64,000 nt of DNA. Source: Haliclona indistincta (Eukaryota > Porifera > Demospongiae > Haplosclerida > Chalinidae). The first letter of the stretch is position 1. Each line of letters starts with the position of its first letter. Below are positions 1-11,326 of this stretch, in pieces. The notes under the pieces were generated by a model. It worked only from the letters and a program-made list of their open reading frames with translations. It searched no databases and had not been told where the DNA came from. The stretch is taken from positions 3,302,887-3,366,886 of the forward strand of contig OZ024788.1 in the NCBI GenBank assembly GCA_964017065.1, written 5' to 3'. Both the position numbers and the translations under genes were made by a program.

Positions 1-127
1 TGATTGAATGAGTGAGTGAGTGAGTGAGTGAGTGAGTGAGTGGGTGAATGAGTGAGTGGGTGTTTGAGTGAGTGAGTGAGTGAGTGGGTGAGTGAGTGAG
101 TGGGTGGGTGGGTGGGTAGGTGAGTAA
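1..127. repeat. TGAG tetranucleotide microsatellite
   Basis: An almost uninterrupted run of TGAG/TGGG units fills the window start. It lies in an intron of the AP-2 alpha gene, just upstream of an exon whose acceptor ends at 175. Confidence 0.9.
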
Positions 128-175
128 GTGTCTGTGTGTGGAGTGAACAAATCTGATCTTATCTCTCCCTCTCAG

Positions 176-1618
176 GCCCTGCAAGCTCCTGCTTGTCATG
201 AGAACATGATCAAGGTGGGTTCCTACATCATCGGAGAGTTTGGCAATTTGGTAGCCGGTGACCCGCGCTCTGGATCCAGTGTCCAANNNNNNNNNNNNNN
301 NNNNNNNNNNNNNNNNNNNNNNNNNNNNNNNNNNNNNNNNNNNNNNNNNNNNNNNNNNNNNNNNNNNNNNNNNNNNNNNNNNNNNNNNNNNNNNNNNNNN
401 NNNNNNNNNNNNNNNNNNNNNNNNNNNNNNNNNNNNNNNNNNNNNNNNNNNNNNNNNNNNNNNNNNNNNNNNNNNNNNNNNNNNNNGTACAAGACAGCGC
501 CGTGGATGGTTAAGCTTCACGGTGGAGATGAACAAGACGAAGATACTGCAGCAGCCAAACAACCCTCAGGTAAAAACAGCTCTCTCTCTCCCTCTCACGC
601 TAGTATAAACACAATGGAATTTAAATTGTTAAACTGTACATGTATATCGAATTTAAAATCAGTCACTGAATCTGTCCCTCCCTGACTGTTCTCTTCCTCT
701 CTCTCTCTCTCTTTCTCCTTCTCTAGCTATCCAACCAGTTGCTGTACCCAGTGCCGTACCCACTCCTGCTGTTGCTGCTGCTGCTCCTGTCCCCTCTGCT
801 GTCTCAGCTCCTCTTGGAGGGGGTGGACTGGACTCACTCCTCCTCATCGATGTAGCACCATCTCTACCGCTAGACTTGACCCAATCTGCTCCCAGCACCA
901 CTGGACCACCAGCTCCCACTGAACCAGCTCCCACGGTACCAGCTACTGGTGGTACTCTCGCACCCGGAGCAGAGGAGGGCTTTCAACGGTCAGCACAAAA
1001 CAAACAAAATATTATCCACGAATGTCTTGTTTTTGTTGACAAAGATAGGGCAATAGCGCTGATTTGCGAAAATATTATTTGCGAAATGCTCTATCTCGCT
1101 CAATCAGCAAAAATTTTCTCCCTCAAAATTTCCCGCTATACGGTAGTTGTGAAAAGTTACTGTAGCTTGCTAATATGAAGACAAAATGTAATTTTTTACA
1201 ATTTAGCAACACAATTAGGGTTATTTGTACTTGTACAATTCTCTTTTCCAAAAGCTGGTTCGTAATTGTCTTGTGGTCTCTGCAGGTTCGTCTTCAAGAA
1301 CAATGGAGTGTTGTTTGAGAACGATGTGCTTCAGATTGGTATCAAGTCAATGTATCAGAAGACTCTAGGTCAGTACGACTGGGTCACAACATAAATCTAC
1401 ACATTGCGCATGTGCAGTGGTGTACCTATAATTCAGGCAACCCGGGCACTTGCCTCTGCGAAAGTTCTTGGTTAATTGTGAGGTTGGGTTAATATTACAA
1501 AACTACAGTGAAAACAGCTTGTCAAAGTAGTAATAATTACTTCAAGGGCAAGGTGGAACCTTCTGTATCATGCACCTCTGCATTATTGTGTATAACCTCT
1601 CCCTCCCTCTCTCTCCCT

Positions 1619-1672
<54 letters not shown>

Positions 1673-2123
1673 GGTCGTATTATTGTATTCTACGGTAACA
1701 AGTCCAGCTCACCTCTACACGGGTTCTCTGTCACCACTAACACAGCTGATCATGAGAGTGCACTGGAGATCAACCTTCAACCTATGCCAACCACAGTAGA
1801 AGCTGGAGCCCAGCAACAGCAAGTCATCAATGTGGACTGCAAGAACGTCTTCTTCGAAGCGCCTCACCTCGAGATCAAATTTAGGTAATAGCTGGCTATT
1901 TAAATGTAAAATGTACATTTAACAAGTTTTTTTTATGTATCCTTTTGACAAGTGTTTTGTCTCTGGTTTATGAATTTTTCTCTCTCAGTGTGGGTGGGAC
2001 CTCACCTCAGCATATTGTTCTCAAGTTGCCATTGACGCTGAACAAGTTCTGTGATCCAACTACTCTGACAGCTGACGACTTCTTCTCTCGATGGAAGCAA
2101 CTAGCAATGTACGTGTACAGTAG

Positions 2124-2160
<37 letters not shown>

Positions 2161-2817
2161 GCGTGTGTTTGTGTGTGAGTATTATGCGGTGTAGTCCTTC
2201 AGTTAGTCATGAGTCTCAACAGATGGTATGTGCCTAGTTGTTGTGTGGGGTGAATCAGTGTTGTCGAATATTCCGAGACAAATGTTACTAGCTGTGTGTA
2301 CAAGAATTCTTAAATTCATGTACATGTATGTGAGTATTAATGTTGACCTGGTTCTCCTCACTGTAGTCCTGCACAAGAAGCTCAGAGAGTGTTTCCAGCT
2401 CGTACCAACATGGACAAAGAAACAGACAAATCGAAGGTGCTTATTTTACAGTTTGCATAAAATTAATTATTATCCTCTTCTCACTTTAGCTGATCAATTA
2501 CAAGCTCTCGTTGTTGGAAAACGTGGATCCCAATGCCGACAATTTTGTCTCAGCCGGCATCATCAACACTCGCAGTGTGTTCTAGAGCCTAACCTGCAAA
2601 CAAAGGTCAGCTACAGACTAACCACAAAGACATAATGTCACCCTCCCTCTCTCACTCCCACCTTCCATCTCCCTCCCTCTATCTCCCTCCCTCTTTCTCT
2701 CTCCCTCTCTCACTCCTTCCATCTCCTTCCCTTTCTCTCTCTTCCTCTCTCTTTCATTTGCTCTCTCCCTCCCTCCCTCTCCCTCCCTCCCTCCCTCCCT
2801 CTCTCTCTCTCTCCCTT

Positions 2818-2887
<70 letters not shown>

Positions 2888-2986
2888 TCCTTCTCTCTCT
2901 CTATCCAGATGTATCGATTGACCGTCAGAACCTCGCACGAGGGTGTCTCCAAGATGATATGTGATGTTCTGTCTCAGGAGTTTTAG
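176..2986 (+). CDS. AP2A: AP-2 complex subunit alpha (alpha-adaptin), 3' half, multi-exon
   Basis: Large subunit of the clathrin adaptor AP-2, which links cargo, PIP2 membranes and clathrin in endocytosis. Exons read by joining GT-AG sites in phase: 176-286 (runs into the gap), <487-569, 727-988, 1286-1368, 1674-1884, 1989-2108, 2367-2436, 2490-2605, 2909-2986. The first holds the end of the helical trunk ([13 protein letters not shown]). The Pro/Ala-rich exon 727-988 is the hinge. From 1286 on comes the ear/appendage ([36 protein letters not shown]) and the usual C-terminal end DVLSQEF before TAG. The 5' half is outside the window and part of the trunk lies in the 200-N gap. One oddity: within 2490-2605 the frame must change near 2580-2582 to pass from NTRSV to LEPNLQTK, with several residues missing relative to other alpha-adaptins. 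This is probably a small assembly deletion or a lesion. Identity is secure; intactness is not. Confidence 0.93.
287..486. other. Assembly gap (200 N)
   Basis: Exactly 200 N, inside the alpha-adaptin gene. The true size is unknown. It hides the exon(s) between the trunk fragment and the exon read at 487-569. Confidence 0.99.
1587..1672. repeat. CT-rich polypyrimidine microsatellite in intron
   Basis: A (CT)n tract runs straight into the acceptor of the 1674-1884 exon of the AP-2 alpha gene, so it doubles as that intron's polypyrimidine tract. Confidence 0.85.
2128..2176. repeat. TG dinucleotide microsatellite in intron
   Basis: A (TG)n run with a few GC interruptions in the intron after the exon ending at 2108. 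Confidence 0.85.
2638..2900. repeat. CT/CCCT low-complexity tract in last intron
   Basis: The last intron of the AP-2 alpha gene (2606-2908) is almost wholly pyrimidine on +, ending in about 60 bp of pure CT. Long apparent reading frames here on both strands are composition artefacts. Confidence 0.9.
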
Positions 2987-3090
2987 CCGCATAGCCACAA
3001 GAAAACTCTATTAATTATATTACCATTATTATTATTATTCCTAGACCTTTCCGTTATGCTATGGAGTTCAAGAGACAACCTAGTGATACA

Positions 3091-4053
3091 AGAAAATTAA
3101 AAAGATTTCTATCGAAATCAAAAGGATGTAGGGTTGTGAAATCTACCACTGGTCAACAATGTAAACTAACAAGGAACAAGCATGGAATGGTAACACGATT
3201 GACTTGCTAACAGACCATAGATCCCTACATCAGTGGCTGCTGTAGTTGACTATAGCTAGTTCAGCTTAGCTTGTTGCTGTTGACTGACACCTGACATGCA
3301 TTCAGCTTGTGACAGCTTATGTACAGCCACTGATGTAGGGATCTATGGTCTGTTAGCAAGTCAATCGTGTTACCATTCCATGCTTGTTCCTTGTTAGTTT
3401 ACATTGTTGACCAGTGGTAGATTTCACAACCCTACATCCTTTTGATTTCGATAGAAATCTTTTTAATTTTCTTGTTTGTTTCCTTTTTTCTTTTTCAGTG
3501 AAGTACAGTTCAATATCATGCAAATACTGTGCCATCTTTGTTTCCACCATTGGTTTGGTTTTCCTGTTGTTGATGGCTTTTCTTTATTATTAACAATTTT
3601 AAACTTGTAGCTAAATAATTGTTATGCTGTAGATATCAGCTCGCCTACGCATGCATGAATACAGTGCATAGTCTACGAGCCCCGCCCACACTTGTTTACG
3701 GCGGTTATAATTATCTGGCAAGGCAGAATGGTGATTCTGCGCTTGCTAGCTTACCGTTCTTCGAAGACTCCAGACAAATATGTGTTCTCCGTGATCTATA
3801 CGGCGTGGCGATACTCAAGCTTGTGCTAGGTCACGTGCGCTAACCACAGCTTGGTCACGTGCGTATTGCGCAATCACTATAATTATTAATGGCGTCTAGC
3901 ACTTAGCTGACAATGGATCACGATCGAGAAATCGCGGAATTTATATTGCCGTTTCGCTAAAAACTAAGTTCAAAAGGCACATGCCAGGAGAATTTCACGA
4001 CTGTTCGTGGGTGTTTTGGACTCGGCACTGCTCACGTAAAGGTGCTAGGCGAG

Positions 4054-4108
<55 letters not shown>

Positions 4109-4368
4109 AGAAAGAAGAAAGAAGAAAACGAAGATGACGAAACTCGATTTTCACCGTTTCCAGGTTCGTCACTTTAGTAACAGTCTCGAGCGATCTCGTT
4201 GCTACTGTAAGATGGGGCAACGTCAGATAGCAGATTTAAGTGTCTTTGGACGTATAAAATTCATCACCAGGCGAAATATCAGCGTTTGAACGCTAATACA
4301 TTGTATGTAGCCGCCATCTTGTTTTCTCGTTCAACCCTACATAGGGAGACACTACCGTATCTCCCTAA
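3091..4368 (-). mobile_element. Hairpin-ended non-autonomous element, copy 1
   Basis: Reverse-complement copy of the sequence found again at 35661-36905 and 47789-49013. One end (4340-4368) is a short palindrome, AGGGAGA...TCTCCCT. The body (about 3475-4340) carries a GAAA/TTCTTC simple repeat at 4065-4130 and no credible gene. The other end is a foldback of two arms of about 148 bp (3091-3240 and 3324-3472) around a loop of roughly 83 bp. The arms contain ATGTAGGGATCTATGGTCTG and its complement. There is no transposase, so it must be mobilised in trans if mobile at all. The family is not recognised. Confidence 0.8.
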
Positions 4369-4497
4369 TAATTATGCTTAGGACGATTGTGAATTGCTGC
4401 ACGGCTGTTTTTTAACATAATTATTTTTTTTCACAATTTTGCACATGTGCTCTTCAAACCATTTTCTTCTCTCTCTGATTGACACTGTATTGTCTTT

Positions 4498-5445
4498 TTA
4501 TGCCTCGGTGGGCGGAGCCACGGGGCATACGGTAGTCGGTTTGTGTATGTATGTATGTGTGTATCTGTCTGTCTGTCTGTCTGTCGGCAGGATTTCTCGT
4601 CGCTCGCAGAAAACTAAGCGCTGAAAGTTGCAACACAAGCTAAAGTCGATATTTGCTTGAAAATGAATTGTAAGGATTTTGGTTATAAGGCTCTGTTCGT
4701 GAGTTATAGCGTGATTGCTTACCTCGCGATCGCCGGCTGGCGATCTAGTTGCTGACGTAAAGACAAAATTGTCTTCTGCTGGCTGCCTTACAGCTAGTGA
4801 GTTCGCCTTTACTTCAGAACAGCACGGCAGACTTGTATATGAAGCTGCGTTCTAGAGTTATGGCGTAGCTTTGCTTACCTCGCGATCTATGGCCGTTGCT
4901 GGCGATCTAGAGTTCTCCGTAGACAAAAATATCCACAGTTGACTGCCTAGAAGCTGATAGGTTACATCGCATGTCTAAAGAAATTGTGCAAGCAAGCTAT
5001 GGACGCTATCTCGCTCGTTGTACGTGCTGTGCCCTGAACAACATAGACACGCCCAGTTGAATTAGTGGTCAGCACTGATTGGCTTCTGATTGCATAACAA
5101 TTATACTGCATTGTGATTGCTGTACAGAAAGGTACAACAGCTCCAGTTTAACTTTACTGTGTATCTTTATTTTCTTTTCTCTACTTCTTACATCTCACTA
5201 GTATAATATTATATAAAATGTTCCTTGCCAATATTGAATACCATGTCAGATTTAATGTCTCTCACATGAGGTGCAAATTAGGCATGACACACTTTAATTT
5301 GTGAACTTCGTAATGATTTTATAAGTTGTCCGCCACTAGCATAGTGTTCAACTAGCAACAGCAGACTTTCTTTACTGCTTGTGTATTTCATTTCAGCATA
5401 TTTAGTCAGACAGGCATGTATGCATAACATTCCACCGAGGCATAA
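4498..5445. mobile_element. Candidate short-TIR element
   Basis: The 14-mer TTATGCCTCGGTGG at 4498 is matched in inverted orientation by CCACCGAGGCATAA ending at 5445. Inside is a TGTA/TCTG simple repeat (4540-4585) and a diverged duplication (about 4690-4800 versus 4855-4955, sharing GCTTACCTCGCGATC and CTGGCGATCTAG). No coding potential is seen. Short TIRs without a clear target duplication keep confidence modest. Confidence 0.45.
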
Positions 5446-6243
5446 GCACCTTCGGTGCCTAGTTTGTATAGTATCATTAGTTATTGCAATATGCATTATT
5501 GTGTGCTAGAGCAGATAATGACATAATTGTACTTGGACAATACAAGCTTGTTGTAGATCATCTGTGCTATCGGCTAATGGTTTGCTTTCTGGTGTAAATA
5601 ATTATTCTCGTTCCTGCTCTCGCGTGATTTAGGTGTCGTTTGCCTGAAAATACAAAGTATTATTTTTGTTTTTGCTTCTTGTCAAGACCTCTCACTCTAG
5701 TCGAGCAATTATAAATTTTCATTATGGAAGATGTTGATCCAAAATTTTCGACTCAGCCTGCAGGTCTACTAAAATAGCAAAGAAAAGACCAAAGACATTA
5801 TTACTATCACACACACATAGTCTCTCTTCAGACTCTTATCCACATAAGCCCCACCCATTAGGTGGAAGCTACTTATATTGCAATCATTTACTCCTTATAT
5901 AAATCCACTTTAGCATGCCTCTTCATGAGGTCTTAGACTCTTCGTAGAATAGTGAATAGATTTTACACTTCCTCTTGAGTCAAAGCATTTTCCGTTTAAC
6001 CATTGAACTCTTTGTTCAGCTTTAGACGCAGAATTAACAACCAGACGATGTCTGAACTATTGTTTTTGTTGCAATTTTTTTTCTGATCATCCCTACATAG
6101 GGACATACTACACCATGAGTCGCTTCATTAAACCAATTGCAAGCTGGCTCATATAAATTGTTGTAATGAAAGTATACAGAAGTAATGTTATAGCATGCAA
6201 TCATAAAGCATACATGAGTTATTATCAGTAAAATCACACTATC
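5446..6243. other. Intergenic, no gene seen
   Basis: AT-rich sequence between the candidate TIR element and the 3' end of the minus-strand membrane-protein gene. It holds a short piece, ATCCCTACATAGGGA near 6088, resembling termini of the hairpin-element family. Nothing else is supportable. Confidence 0.5.
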
Positions 6244-8106
6244 TCAAGCATCTACCGCCAGGGCAGTTTCAGCCTCATTTTTCTCCTTGGCTGTTTCTTC
6301 ATACGGCAAATCAAAAGCTCCTTTCTTGATTATATATCCAAAGACAGCAATAACAATCGATGGGATATAAGTGGCAAAGTTACTGTAGGCAAGCAACTGG
6401 TTGACTTCACTTCTAGCAACTACAAACTGATAGAGTAGAATTAAGCAGACATAGGTTAATGGCAGCATTGCAAACAACACCATTCCAAGCAATAGCAGTC
6501 CACCAAATATGAAGCATTGGAAAGTACGTTTGATGCTATCACGTTTGCTAGGTACGTTTGATGCATTTTTACAACAGCTTGAACAAAATGTAGTTCCAAA
6601 AATTGAATCATGATTTGTGATCCATTCTTTCACACCGCGGAAGAAGACAGCAAGCACAATGGTAGTGCTATAAAACGAGGCAACATGAAGAATAAGCAAT
6701 GATGATGTATCCACTGGATAAGCAAAAAGAAGGAGAATAGTGGGAGCAAAACTGAGCATTACTATACCAGTGAAACTAGACAAGCTAAATGCAGCAAAAC
6801 ACATGGCAAAGTGTAAGATGTGCTTTCTGTGAGAATTTGAGAAATTGTTCTCATCAAACCTGAAGTATAAAGCACTAAAACTTGTGATGATGAGCATCCA
6901 GATTAAAATAATAAGCAAAAATGCAGCCTTCATGTGATCAAACTCGTTGATAAACCTTGTCATTTGATAGAAAGCAATACTTACAGACAAGATCGTGTAG
7001 CCAGTAGAGATTGTGCACGCTCCAGCAAGAAACATTTTATCATAGTTCTTATCAGATCTTTGAAGAAGATCTCTTATTATCTTGAAAAGAAGCGGCAATA
7101 GAATTGGTGTCAATCCAATGACAAGAATGAACCCAATTGTATAAGTGAAAACAAGAATATCTTTGCCGTATCGACCTCCATTTGTGAAGTAATTTTTAGA
7201 GCTGGTATAGTTGCTAACAGAAGTGCAATCTAGTGCAACACCTTTGTCTACTGCAATGGCAGAATTGTAGCTTTCCCTTTGCGAAACTTTAGCATATGCC
7301 CTCAACTAAAGAAGAAAAATGGATCATAATAGTAGAATTATTTTGGGTTAATTGATACAATTTCCGATGTTATACAAAATAATTTTTCGATTATATGATA
7401 CTTTAAAGCACCATGGCATTATATAATCTGTACTCATTCTACAAATACATACCAGGTAGTACAAGAAGGATCTAATGGCTGTATATATATAGCTATTATT
7501 TCAAAACACATAGGATGGATGACTTACCCATTGAGTTAACTCTCCCAAAGCCTCTTCTATCAGTTGTGTTTTTGGATAACAACCAAAGTTGTGGGCGGTA
7601 AAATCGACGTTCAATGTCAAATTAAGTGAAGACAAACTTTTTCTCCCATCCCACAGAAAAACTTCAAGGTCGTAATATTCAGTCAAAGAATGATAATTTT
7701 CTGATATCTGTAGTAACCAGAAAGGTAGCTGAAAGCGAAGATGATTAATAATAACAGGATGAAAGATACGATAAATTTCTTGGCTAGTCCACCCAAATGT
7801 GTAGATGCCATCGCTTAAGCAGAAAGTAGATTCAGGCCCAGGACAAGATGTCAATTGATGTGACGCCTTTGTGATGTTGAGTTTATATGTGACTTTCACA
7901 AGTACTGGTGAAACTTGTGTCGAAGGATAGAAGACTGACTGCAAGAGGAAAATGTTGTCAGTTCCACTAGTATTAAAGAGAGCACTCCGGAAAATCTTGA
8001 ATAAAGCAGCACAGTCTTGCAGGTAAGGCGCATTGGTGTTGCATTGCGACTGAGCACAGCTCGCAATGATTGAAAAAGTCAAAAGGGAAGCCAATTTTTT
8101 GTCCAT
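6244..8106 (-). CDS. Signal-peptide multi-pass membrane protein, two exons
   Basis: Exon 1 is 8106-7528 and exon 2 is 7305-6244. The intron has a GTAAGTC donor (starting at 7527) and a TTCTTTAG acceptor (ending at 7306), and joins in phase (..ELTQW / LRAYAK..) to give 546 residues. The start is the ATG of MDKKLASLLTFSIIAS, a clear signal peptide. Residues ~20-190 form an extracellular domain with several Cys and N-glycosylation sequons (NTS, NIT, NLT). From about residue 215 there are roughly eight hydrophobic spans (for example FTYTIGFILVIGLTPILL and GGLLLLGMVLFAMLPLTYV), then a charged tail ending EAETALAVDA. I do not recognise the family. It could be an orphan receptor or channel-like protein, but no diagnostic motif is visible. 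A decayed paralogue lies at 14930-15215. Confidence 0.75.
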
Positions 8107-8508
8107 CTCTAAAGTTTAGCCAATTTCTGTGATGAGTAATAACAAAAGCATGAAAGTAAACAGCACCATCTCATAGAAAAACAAGTGTGCATGAGCAGTT
8201 GATCACAACAGTGATTGCTTTGCATAGGTTCACTAGAGGTTATAGAGCACATGTATACTCAGGAAGAATAATGATTACAATGGCATGACAAGCTGTTTCT
8301 TTGGTCACATGCATATAGACCGAGAGACGCTCTGTCATCATTGAAAGCGAGGGTTTCATGCAAACGTATTATGGAGTTCTTCATATTGATAGAAAAGCTA
8401 TAAATGTTACAGCACTGTTTTCGTAAATGCTCGTTCTGGTCATTAGGCGATTTTGGCTAGCACGGAACGCTAATTGAATGACTCTGTGTCAAATCACTGA
8501 ATGCAGGT
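8107..8508. other. 5' flank of the 6244-8106 gene
   Basis: About 400 bp upstream of the ATG at 8106. It should hold the promoter, but no convincing core element is identified. Confidence 0.4.
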
Positions 8509-8760
8509 TATATCCCGCGTTAGCGGGATATACGACCCGTTATATCCCGCGGGAAAGGGCGCGCTCAAGTGAAGTCGAGGAAGCGCCGAGGACGAAGCCC
8601 GAGGCGCTTCCGAGACTTCACGAGAGCGCTAGCCCTATTCCGAAGATATAACGGGTAGTACGTCCCGCCAACATGTGATATAACTTACTTGTACCATGCT
8701 AAAGGCTGTTCTGATCTTGGGCACGTGACGCGGAGGGAAATACGACCCGTTATATCCCTC
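8509..8760. repeat. GC-rich palindromic repeat cluster
   Basis: TACGACCCGTTATATCCC occurs at about 8530 and 8740. Between them, 8561-8629 is a strong hairpin with arms GCGCTC..GAAGTC..GGAAGCGCC and its complement. It is organised like the palindrome at 33999-34110 and probably a small foldback repeat. No gene. Confidence 0.6.
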
Positions 8761-8893
8761 AAACAGCGCAATCTGATTGGTCAGAATAGTCTTAGTATGC
8801 CGGTATAACATGCAAAAGCTCACATTGAAACTCTGGTCTCTGGGTAGCTACCAAGTTGCTGTAAGGCTCAGTGAAAAGACAGGCCCGACCGGT

Positions 8894-8988
8894 AGTCTCG
8901 CGCGCCAAACCCAACCCAAGGGAAGGGTTCCTTCCCTTGGGTTGAGGGAAGGGTTCCTTCCTTTGGGTTGGGTCTGGCGTGCGAGACT
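8894..8988. repeat. 95-bp palindrome with nested inverted repeats
   Basis: The outer arms are AGTCTCGC.../...GCGAGACT. Inside are alternating AACCCAACCCAAGGGAAGG-type segments and their complements, so the whole can fold on itself and also contains smaller hairpins. Confidence 0.75.
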
Positions 8989-9203
8989 AATCAAGCCCGT
9001 AGACAGGGGGGTTCGGTAGGTTCGGACGAACCGCCCAGGCTACGCAACGGTCCGCTTGAAGTCTTCAGAAAATTACTATACTGGCTACTTTTTACTCTAC
9101 AAATCGCTGTTGCTAGAGTAGAAGACTGCAGTAAGCCAGTAATACGGCCAGCTTCCTAGTTGCATGCACGGTACGCGATCGCGAGTGCTGCCTGATTCAA
9201 TGA

Positions 9204-9375
9204 AAACGCCCATCATGAATAATTAATTAGCTAAAATTAATTATTCATGATGGGCGTTTCAAATCCCCACCATTGCCCCCCTCCCTGGACTATTGCCCAC
9301 CAGTGCCCACCAGTTTCAAATCCCCACCATTGCCCCCCTCCCTGGACTATTTGGGGCAATGGTGGGGATTTGAAA
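9204..9375. repeat. Palindrome plus short direct/inverted repeats
   Basis: 9204-9259 is a near-perfect palindrome (AAACGCCCATCATGAATAAT and complement, 6-bp centre). It is followed by two direct copies of TCAAATCCCCACCATTGCCC (about 9259 and 9316) and then an inverted copy ending TGGGGATTTGAAA at about 9376. Reading frames here are repeat artefacts. Confidence 0.7.
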
Positions 9376-9406
9376 CTTTTAATTGTCAATTGCCCCACCC
9401 ACAGGG

Positions 9407-9992
9407 TAGTCTGGAGACCCGCCCCTTTCGCATTAACAGGAAAGGGTCTGGTCGCTTCAGCATACAGTACCCGTACCACAGCGCAGGGATTCTTGAGGTC
9501 CAATCAGATTGCAGAAACGCACGGCAGAATCAATAAATAATGAATATTCATAAGCTACGAACGTTCGCCTAGAAATCACGCCGTATTGGCTGCAGTAAAC
9601 GCGCTGTACACCTGTTGTGACCATGCAAATGTCACGAACGAGCTACTGAACGTAATGGTTGTAAGTAAGAATGCTAGAGCTGGCTTGTACGCTCGACTTT
9701 GTAACTTAGGTTGTAAACACGGTACAGAAAGTGTCTATGCTTTGCCTGCTTTCATTGGCGCTTGAATAAGATGTCATAGTTTAATTTTTAAGCTGACCGA
9801 AGGTTGCTTCTTCCGCCGATTTTGTGAGCTAGATCGATAAAGAAAACAGCACACTGACTGCCGCCATTTTGTTACTAATTAACACGTGAAAATGTGACGT
9901 AATTTAAATTCCACTGGTACAACTGAGTCTGATTGGTACTGAAGCGACCAGACCCTTTCCTGTTAATGCGAAAGGGGCGGGTATCCAGACTA
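9407..9992. mobile_element. Mutator-like MITE with 9-bp target duplication
   Basis: It starts TAGTCTGGAGACCCGCCCC and ends with the inverse GGGGCGGGTATCCAGACTA. The terminal inverted repeats are about 50 bp and very similar. Both sides carry the identical 9-mer CCCACAGGG (9398-9406 and 9993-10001). A 9-bp duplication with long TIRs is typical of Mutator-like elements. The 586-bp body encodes nothing convincing, so it is non-autonomous. Confidence 0.85.
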
Positions 9993-10140
9993 CCCACAGG
10001 GCACGAGAAGTTGTCAAATCCCCGTCATATACCCAGGGTGTCACCTCGGGATTTGATCGTATCACTAGCACAACTCGCTTAGCTGCACTTATATGAACTA
10101 TGAACTATATAATGACATTGGCCATAGGCCGAGCCTATCC

Positions 10141-10216
10141 TAGTCAGGCGTGGCCCAACCCATCGCGTCGATGCCCCGCGTCTACGGCAAGCGATGGGAC
10201 GGGCCACGCCTGACTA
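10141..10216. repeat. Palindrome, about 76 bp
   Basis: TAGTCAGGCGTGGCCC at the left is matched by GGGCCACGCCTGACTA at the right, with CCCATCG/CGATGGG nested inside. Confidence 0.8.
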
Positions 10217-10584
10217 AGGCCGAGCCAGGCACCGACGAGTACGACAGTCTAGTAGGTAGGCACAGAAGAGTACGACACGAATTGTTTTCTAGCACTAGGA
10301 GGACTGAGGGACAGTAGAAAATGAGCAGAATAGCCGACATGCGACTCGTACACGCGCGTTTGTTCGAGTATCAAATGCCCCACCACCGGGGACCAGATCG
10401 TTGTCAAAACTGAGGTAAATGTATGGCGCGCCGTTTGTATCAAAAATAACGAAATGCCCCACCATTGGCCCACGTAGTCCCGGTAGGGGGGGTAGGGTAC
10501 AATCGGTACATATTGATAAGTACATAAGCTACCCGACCGGGCGGGCAGTGGTTATAACATAGATGATACTTGTACTGTATCATC

Positions 10585-11060
10585 TATGGTTATAACTAGC
10601 GAAATGCAGGACATTTGTGGGGCGAGCCTGAGAGGGCAACTTTGGTATTTAGTCGAAGAGGTGCATTTGGAAAGGCGTGATGCACTGATTGTGCCGCAGT
10701 CGAGTGAAGGCTCATTTGCTGCAGCCAGGCTTCCCAGTCTCTGTTCTTCAGTCTCTACACCACGTCGTTCATGCTGCATCTCTCTCATTTGCTTCAGTCT
10801 GTCCTCTCTCTGTTCTTTGGTCTCTTCACCACGTCGCTCATGCTTCTTCTCTCTCATTTGCTGTAGTCGAACGTTCTTCAGTCTCTCAGTGCATCACATC
10901 GCTCGTGCTTCTTCTCTCTGGCCTAACCTCTCTCTGTTCTTCAGTCTCTCTGACATCACGTCGCTCGTGCTTCTTCTCTCTAGCATAACCTCTCTTTGTG
11001 CCTTAGTCTTAGCCTCGTACCTACTTTAGTCTCTGCATCGCGCTCATGCTCCTTTTCTTT
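10585..11060 (-). pseudogene. Degenerate Arg/Glu-rich repeat-protein remnant
   Basis: On the minus strand about five units of 62-69 bp encode variants of EQRxxRLxxMRExxxERRGxET (clearest at 10720-10860). Similar Arg/Glu repeats occur near the N-terminus of Helitron-type and other transposon proteins in invertebrates (recalled, not checked). Units differ in length by non-multiples of three, so no continuous protein remains. Either a decayed transposon ORF or a minisatellite derived from one. Confidence 0.4.
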
Positions 11061-11326
11061 GCGCGCGCTTGCTCAGTCTCAGTTGAGCAAAATTGAAGCC
11101 ATCCGGTTAATTACAACGCGCGGGCATTTACGAAATGACTTACGCATCGCGGGGGACGTTTCGAGCAGTATGGGGCTCGCTCAGGCTCGCCCCAATTAAG
11201 TTCCGCTTGTTTTGCGGCCTTCCGGGCAGTAACTATTGAGAATGCGGAAGTTTGTCACGCCACCGTCTCTTCTCTCTGTTTTTTTTTTCATAGCACCTGA
11301 ACTCCTGGTAGTATAGTACTGACAAC

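Noticed and set aside
128..685. Continuous coding across the N gap
   Set aside because: The frame is open only because N codons contain no stops; the gap size is nominal.
2635..2998. Ser/Leu/Pro and Glu/Arg-rich frames
   Set aside because: Pure consequence of the CT microsatellite in the last AP-2 alpha intron.
10249..10525. Two overlapping minus frames of ~75 codons
   Set aside because: No similarity to each other or to known domains; they share the CCCCACCA repeat motif with 9250-9375.
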